Positions 57,537-64,000 of a stretch of DNA of 64,000 nt are shown here, piece after piece. Position 1 is the stretch's first letter. Each line of letters begins with the position of its first letter. The notes beneath the pieces are model-generated. The model searched no databases. It worked only from the letters and a program-made list of their open reading frames with translations, and was not told the DNA's origin. The translations under genes and the position numbers were made by a program. This DNA is from Gaeumannomyces sp. JS-464 (taxonomy: Eukaryota; Ascomycota; Sordariomycetes; Magnaporthales; Magnaporthaceae). The stretch spans positions 1,973,001 through 2,037,000 of the forward strand of contig NGZR01000006.1 in assembly GCA_002197995.1 (NCBI GenBank), given 5' to 3'.

Positions 57537-57965
57537 ACGTGGTGGATAAGCGAGTGCCACAAATAAGCGAATGCCACACTTAAAATTACACGTTAAAATC
57601 GACTTTTTTTCAACGAAATAACTCGTTTAATTTATAGCTAAATGTTATTAAATTTTAAACAGTTATATACAATTATATAAAGCATTTAATTCCAAATTTT
57701 TTATAAATTTATTACCTTCCTTTTAAAGTAATTCGTAAATCTCGTATAGTATATTATACAGTATTACAAACTAATTTAAAAGAAATAGTAATAAAAATTC
57801 GGAAAAATTAATTTTATAATTATTACATAGTTATATTTAAATATATAAATTTTTAAATTTTTTTATCGTAAATTGGTTAAAGTGCACGGTTGTGCACAAA
57901 CGATTTTAATATGCGTTTTTTAATATAACACTCGCGTTTGTATAACACTCGCCTATTAACCACGT
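57537..57965. mobile_element. TA-flanked inverted-repeat element 1 (MITE-like, Tc1/mariner type)
   Basis: Left end begins ACGTGGTGGATAAGCGAGTG; right end, read on the minus strand, begins ACGTGGTTAATAGGCGAGTG. The two ends align over about 65 bases, with mostly transition differences. A TA dinucleotide flanks each side, as in Tc1/mariner/pogo insertions. Within each terminus the AAGCGAGTGCCACA motif is repeated, a feature of transposase-binding sites. No transposase frame lies between; 429 bp in all. Transitions are consistent with RIP. Confidence 0.75.
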
Positions 57966-58051
57966 TATATAAATACGAAAAATAAAAATTAACAAAATTA
58001 TGTAAATAATTTAGCCGTTTGTTAAACTTTTTAATAAAAGATTTTTCCATA

Positions 58052-58463
58052 ACGTGGTTTACAAGCGAGCGACACATTTAAAAATTACATATTAAACGCG
58101 ATTTCGATACCTTTGCTAACTCGGCTAGTTTAAACCCAAATTTAACCAAATTTAAAAATGTTGTGTTTAATTAAATAAGAAATTTAATACATTTTTTTTA
58201 AATTTTTATTATTACCCTTTTAAAGTTAGTTCGTAACATTGTATAATACACTATGTAAAATGTGCGAATTAACTTAAAAAGGTAAAAATAAAAATCTAAA
58301 AAAATTAAATTAAATTTTTTATTTAATTAAATACAATAGTTTTAAATTTGGTTAAATTTGGGTTTAAATTGGCCGAATTAACAAAGGTGTTAAAAAACGC
58401 GTTTAATACGTAATTTTAAAATGTGTCGCTCGCTTATATAATTCGCTCGCTTATAAACCACGT
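58052..58463. mobile_element. TA-flanked inverted-repeat element 2 with long terminal inverted repeats
   Basis: Left end ACGTGGTTTACAAGCGAGCG; right end, on the minus strand, ACGTGGTTTATAAGCGAGCG. The inverted repeats extend about 110-130 bases inward (matching TTTAAACCCAAATTTAACC on both arms), so most of the 412-bp element could fold back on itself. The right arm has an additional AAGCGAGCG subunit missing from the left. TA flanks both ends. It is a relative of element 1, which lies 86 bases away. Confidence 0.75.
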
Positions 58464-59624
58464 TAGTATAAATAATTTAAAAAAAATGTTCCGGGTTTAA
58501 CCTAGCATATTCGATTTAAAATAATTTACTGGAAGGAAAAAAAGCGAATAAATTAAAATTTAAATCGATTTTAAATGCCGTTTAATTAAAAAAAAACGGG
58601 AAAATTAAAAAAAGTAAAATCGGCGGTTTAATAAGCCTTTTTTTCAGCTTTTTTACATTCTACCCGTTTTTATTTCCTTTATAGCATTAATACCGCGTTA
58701 AACCGCGCGTATTTTTTTTAAACCACATTTATTTTTATTTTCGCAAACGTTTAATATAAACATTCGTTATAAGTAATTTTTGCTTAATTGCACGACGTTT
58801 TTTTAGCAGCTTTTAATTCGGCTTTTAATTTCGCGTATTACTAGTTAATAAAACGAACCTATTTAAAAAAAAGCTTAACACGTTATAACGCGAACGTTTT
58901 TACCGAATATATTTTATACATTATAATAAATTTTTAAAAAACACTTTATAAAAGGAACGATTTAAAACCTTGTACGAAAAATAAAAAAAGCATTTTTATA
59001 AAAAATTAAAAAGCGCGAATAAAAGGTTATCGCGATAAATAATTAAACGCGCAAAAAAAAACGACGTTTTTACACTTAACCAAACATTTTCGTTAATAAA
59101 AAAAGGGATAAAAAATAGTAAAAAAAAGTATTTACCATTAATAAAAAGCAGGGCGGCAAATATAGTTAAAAGGATTTAATTTTAAAAAAAACCTAATTGT
59201 TATAACCAAAAACGTGGGCAAAAAGCGGGGTAAAAGCCTAATGGCTTAAAACGCTAAAAAAGCGCCGCAACCGGCACAATCCCGCTTTTAAAAAATTACG
59301 TGGCCCGGTTATTTACTTAAGCAAATTTGTGGATTTGTAATAAAGTAACAAATTTAAAAAACACGAAGCAAAAATAAACAAGTATATAAAAGGATGGATT
59401 TCTTATTATTTTAAGTAGTTTTAATTAAAACTTTAGTATTAATTAATTTAAATTGGTTTTTAAGTATTTTTTAAAGCAAGCAATTAAATTGTCTTTTTAA
59501 ATTACGTGTTTTTTTGTACTTAAACTAACGATATTATTTTATCCACTTTTAAAGTGTTTTATTTTAAAAGCAAACTTTTAATTATAACATTTTAACTAAT
59601 TTTATTTAATACTTTTGTTAATCC

Positions 59625-59862
59625 ACGTGATTTAGCGCGTGCATCCAAAAAGGGCCCACGCTTCGTGGAGCCGCAGGCCCACGGGCCGTGCGCTCCTACG
59701 AGCCTACAAAAGGGGATCTTGTGATCCCCTTTTTGTAATTAAATTCCTATAGGGACATGCATTACTACAAACACCAGTTCCAAATCTTTAAATCTTTGTT
59801 CTTTCCTTTTAGGAGATTTCCGTGCTTACAGGAGTACCACTCTTACCAACAACTTTATTAAA
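59625..59862. other. Unmutated island inside the RIP block, with hairpin
   Basis: About 235 bases keep normal base composition and many CpA sites (for example GCATCC, CCCACG, ACAAACACCAG), unlike both flanks. It contains a strong hairpin at 59706-59736 (ACAAAAGGGGATC, loop TTGT, GATCCCCTTTTTGT). It lies just upstream of the gag-pol relic, so it may be part of a 5' LTR or leader, or a later insertion. Confidence 0.6.
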
Positions 59863-62800
59863 AAAAAAGATAATGTAATTATAACAAGTAGTAGTAAAAA
59901 GCTTAAAAGGAAAAAATTACGGTTTTTACTTTTAACGGTGTTAAATACGATTTAAAAAAGCTATTAACACGGCTAGCTTTTTTAAACTTATAACGAATGA
60001 AATCGTTAAAAGTTAAACTAAAATAAAGCAATTTATTACAAAATTGGTATTTTTCGAGGTATTTATTACAATTTAAGCGTATAAATTTCTATTTCCGAAC
60101 TTTTACAAAAGGGAAAACGGCAAATTTAAAACGTTTTTTACCAAATGTCAAAGCTATTTTAAATTTTATAAATAGCAGTTTGTAAGTAAAAAATAAAAAG
60201 TTGTGTACGTTATTATTAAACTAAACGGCAAAATAAAAATGGTTTTAATTAACTTAAAACGATTATTTTAAAAGGTATAAAAATAGTTAAAAAGTTATTA
60301 AAATCATTTTCGCTAGTTTCGAAACTTTCGGAAAAAAAGTTGGAAAAATGTTTAATATAATCGACGAAACCCGAATTGCCGAAAAAAACCTGCTAGCTTT
60401 TAAATAGCAAAGGTTTGCAGTTAAATACGTAGCGGACTTTTAACAAATTAACATTAAATTCGATTAAAGCAACGTTATATTAATATTGCACTTTTATAAC
60501 GGATTGCGCGAAAACGTAAAAAATAAATTCGCGAAGTAAAATCGTTTTAAGTTTTTTACAAATTACGTTAAAAACGCGGTTTGTATTAGTAATAAATTGT
60601 ACGAATAATAACCAAAAAAAATATAGTTTTAAAAACGCGGTATAAAATAACAAAACTAATTAAAAAAAAGGCTATATAACAACCTATTACAGTTTATAAA
60701 ACGCATTTAAACTTTATAAACTTTAATGCAAAAGCCGTTTACTAGTAGCAAAAGTAGCAAAAAAAGCAAAAGCAAAACTTGAAAAACGAAAAGTGTTTTA
60801 AAAGCGGCCAAACCGGCCACATTAAAATAAACTGCTTTTAACGGGATAATAACCGTTAAGTAACCAACTTTTAACGAACGTAAAAAAGCTCGATATAAAA
60901 AGGATTATGTTTTAAATTAACGTTTAATTAAACGTGCTACTATGACGAATTGTATGCTATATACTAATTTAATAAAAAAATTACTAAATGGTACTTTTAA
61001 AAACTATAAAACATTGTTATTTTTAAAGCTATAAAAGTTAAATACGATAATAAAAGAAAACAACGCGTTATTTCCGGGCTTACGAATTTAACAAAAGAAA
61101 ATAACGCTATTTTTTTATTAAACCTAAAAAAACAACGTTAAAAAACGGTTTAAAAAATGGGGTTTAAAAGGAAAAACCTTTAAGTTAAACCTACTTTTTC
61201 CGCGAACCTAAAAATTTAAATACCGACGTTAAAATGGGCTAAAACGGTTAAAACCTCGGAACGACCGAGTTTTAAAAACAAATAAAAAGCTTAAACGGCG
61301 TAACTTTAACATTTATAATTTGCGAAAACCAAGAAAATTAGAAAAATTAACGCGTTTTTACGCTTTTTAACGTTTTAAAATGTTTTTAAAACGTTAAAGT
61401 TTTAAAATATCCCGACGAATTATTATGCCACGCCACCCCGGTTAAAAAGGACGACAGTTAGCTTTTATCGTAATTCGTTAATAATTAAAAAGTTAAATAC
61501 GTAAGCATTAAGTTCGAAAACGCAAATTAATAAAAAGTGCACTTTTAAAACCATTTTAGCGTTAATTCGACGCATTTTAAACATTTGTACCTTTTTTTAA
61601 GTAAAATGCATTTATAAAAAATGCAAATTTCATTTTAAGTTTAAATTAAAGTACGATTTTTTTATAAAAATTTGGAAACGAATTTAAAGTTAAATTACAA
61701 CTAGCATTTAATTGCTATAATAGGAACTGATTAATATTAACAAATTCGTTACAACTTTTAAATTTAACAAGAGGTATTCGATGTTACGCGTTATAAATAC
61801 ATTTAATTAAGGAAAATGCGAAATTAAAAAATGCAAAATGCATATAGCATAAAAGCGGAAATTTAATATTAGGGATTTACATAAACGTACGTTCCGTTTA
61901 AGTTAAATAAAAAAACGAATGTACGGTATTTGTTCCTTTTATTAAAAAATTAAAAAAAACCACTTAAGCAAAAAGCACGGAATAAAAAACGAAAACCGAT
62001 AAAAGCCCTCGCGATAGTAAATTCGAATCGACCGTACAATTTATTAACGTTTTAAATGGAATGTTAAAAAAAAAGTTATAGTAATAATCGAATGTAAAGT
62101 ATAAAGCGATTATATATTATTATAAATGGTTAAACGGTATAAAATCTTATAAAACGGAAATACTAACCGTATTAATTAAAAACGGTCGAAGGAATATTTA
62201 TCGTTTATAATAACGGATAAATCGATTAAAAAATATAACTAATAATATTACGCACTTAAAATGGGGAAAACGTTATTATTATATTAAACAAATTGGATAT
62301 AAAAAAGAAAACGTTATTTTCGAAATCTTTTGGTTTAAAAAAATCAATTTACGAATAAATTAAACTACCAGCTAAGTTTAATAAAGGAAATTACAAGTAA
62401 TTAAACCGGTTTATTAGTTATAAACCTTAAACCGTAAATATAAAAAGCAACGAAAAAAGGTTATAATAATAATAAAATTTAGCAATTTACTTTCGCATTT
62501 AATATCGACGAGTACACAATTATTTAAAGTGGAAAACGATTAAAACGATTTAACTAATATTAAAAAACAGCTCGCGAGTGTTTAAAAAAAAATATTATAA
62601 ATATAAAAAATTGTTTAAAATTTTTTTAAAAACGGTGTTTTTTAAATATAAACCGTTCGATTTTAAAATTAAATTATTTAAACGTAATTTAAGTACAAAA
62701 ATAATATTAATTTAGCTTTTAATAATAGAAAGTGTTAAAAAAACAATTGGAAAAAAACTTACGAAAAGGATATATTAAACCTTTCGACTTTTTAATAAAA

Positions 62801-64000
62801 TGCGGATTTTATAAAAAAAAAACGGAACGGAGCGAATATGCGTTAATTACCGCTCGTTAAACGAAACTATAATTAAAAATTAATATTTTTTACTTTTTAT
62901 CGACGAGCTACGAAATAAGCTCGGCAAAATTTAATATTTTACGGTTTTAAATTTACGGAAAGCTTATAATTTAATACGGATTAAAAAAAAGCCAAAAATG
63001 GTTAACAGCTTTTAAAATAAAGTTTAAATGCTACGAATTTTTAATAATAACTTTTAGTTTTACTAACGTATTAACCGCGTTTTAAAAAATAATTAACTAT
63101 ATATTATAAAAATACTTCGACGTTTTCGTTTTCGCATATTTGGATAATATTTTAATTTTTTCGAAAACGATGGAAAAATATAAACAGTACGTATATAAAA
63201 TGCTTTAAAAGCTGTTTAACGCGAAGCTTTTTATTAAATTAAAAAAGTGCGAATAGTATATATAAAAAATCACTTTTTTAAACTTTGTAATTACATTAGG
63301 ACAAATTTATATAAACTTTAAAAAAATCGACGAAATTAAAAAGTGGTTTATATTTAAAAACGTTACGAAAGTATAAAAGTTTTTAGGATTTTTAAACTTT
63401 TACAAACGGTTTATCCGTAGTTATAACAAAATCGCTATACTATTTACGAACTTTATTAAAAATAACCACTAATTTTATTAAAAAAGGCAAAATAAAAGGC
63501 TTTTAAGCAATTACAAAACATTGTAATAAAAAAACCGGTGTTAGCATTTCCGGACTTAAAAAAACCTTTTAAAGTTAAAACTAATACGTTAAATTATAAA
63601 TCGGCGGTTAATTTAAACAGCGAAACGATTAAAAACGGTTGCATTTTTATACGTTCTTTTTATAAAAGTTAAATGGATTTAAATTAAATTGCCAAATTTA
63701 TAATAAAAAACTTTTAGCAACTATTTAAGCATTTAAAAAATAGCGACCACACTTTTATAAAGCCAAGTATTAGGTTGTAATATATATAAATTATAAAAAC
63801 CTAACACATTTTACTATTAGCAAAAACTTAAATAAATAGCAAATTTATTAAAGCAAGTTTTTGCAAAATTACGACATTCGAATTAAATATTAAAAAGGGT
63901 TAAAAAACGGCCGGGCGGATGTTTTAAACTAATAACCGAACTATTAGGTCGTAGTATTTAAAAAAATATAAGTAATTTTAACGAAAAAATTAAACGGATT
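59863..64000 (+). mobile_element. Degenerate Ty3/Gypsy LTR retrotransposon (gag-pol relic, runs off the window)
   Basis: Read on the plus strand through many stops and frame changes. A gag zinc-knuckle remnant lies at 60794-60835 (CFKSGQTGHIKINC, second cysteine replaced by serine). Reverse-transcriptase blocks start near 62820 (NGTERICVNYRSLNE), continue through LRKAYNLIR and FLIITFSFTN, and reach the catalytic block AYLDNILIFSKT at 63134, where the second catalytic Asp is Asn. A KCE block and TFLNFVITLGQIYIN follow, and an RNase-H-like start (FPDLKKPFKVKTNT) near 63548. The order gag-RT-RNase H fits Ty3/Gypsy; integrase would lie beyond 64000. No intact frame remains, so the copy is dead. 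Protease is not clearly seen. Confidence 0.85.

Larger units (their letters stand above)
57310..64000. repeat. AT-rich, RIP-mutated transposon block
   Basis: Sequence is dominated by A and T, with TpA abundant and CpA/TpG scarce, while CpG is partly kept (ACG, CGT, GCG motifs). This is the expected footprint of repeat-induced point mutation (C to T at CpA on both strands), an ascomycete process. Contents: two inverted-repeat elements, about 1.1 kb of unassigned AT-rich DNA (58,466-59,624), an unmutated island (59,625-59,862), and a Ty3/Gypsy relic to the window end. Confidence 0.85.

Noticed and set aside
57877..58077. Short minus-strand frame in the AT-rich block
   Set aside because: Lies across the ends of the two inverted-repeat elements and is composed of RIP-type AT sequence.
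57310..64000. Mitochondrial DNA insertion as the origin of the AT-rich block
   Set aside because: Ty3/Gypsy RT motifs, TA-flanked inverted repeats and preserved CpG with missing CpA point to RIP of nuclear repeats.

Overview
The window reads as nuclear DNA of a filamentous ascomycete (Pezizomycotina, probably a Sordariomycete). The evidence is short GT-AG introns with CTGAC or CTAAC branch sites, a Zn2Cys6 regulator, a fungal bZIP, a DHA1-type MFS carrier, EMC1, and a sharp split between a GC-rich gene-bearing part (1 to about 57,300) and an AT-rich part (about 57,310 to 64,000). The AT-rich part looks ruined by repeat-induced point mutation (RIP). The genus cannot be fixed from the sequence alone.

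Layout. 1-5163 has no recognisable gene. 5164-6153 (+) encodes a disordered poly-alanine protein of unknown role. 12304-12994 (+) encodes a putative cysteine-containing secreted protein. 13707-14363 (+) encodes a secreted, Kex2-type repeat precursor. 16169-17801 (-) is an MFS drug/polyamine-type carrier. 19944-20981 (+) is a fungal multi-pass membrane protein preceded by a triple palindromic repeat. 24423-25389 (+) is a three-exon unknown. 28477-32935 (-) holds three co-oriented genes: an IFI6/ISG12-domain protein with a mitochondrial-like N-terminus, a secreted cysteine-repeat protein, and a second IFI6/ISG12-domain protein with ten proline-phased amphipathic repeats. 33789-36933 (+) is EMC1. 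37567-41193 (-) is a NirA-like Zn2Cys6 regulator whose zinc cluster is split over three exons. 45040-46368 (-) is a bZIP factor. 46369-57293 is a long gene-free stretch rich in simple repeats. A poly-G tract marks the switch to the AT-rich block, which holds two TA-flanked inverted-repeat elements and a degenerate Ty3/Gypsy gag-pol.

How they fit. EMC1, the membrane protein and the MFS carrier are ordinary endomembrane or transport functions, and the two regulators are probably unrelated to their neighbours. The parts that deserve attention are the two secreted repeat proteins, which have similar leaders and dibasic sites, and the pair of interferon-stimulated-gene-12-like proteins flanking one of them. 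The AT-rich block beside a gene-poor region with small secreted proteins matches the bipartite organisation seen in many fungal genomes.

Caution. Seven of the twelve genes need an indel or stop-codon repair to read through: 5.2, 12.3, 16.2, 19.9, 28.5, 30.2 and 33.8 kb. The EMC1 gene alone shows about five small frame changes in 450 bases. This suggests that base-level assembly errors are common, so apparent pseudogenes here should be confirmed against reads.
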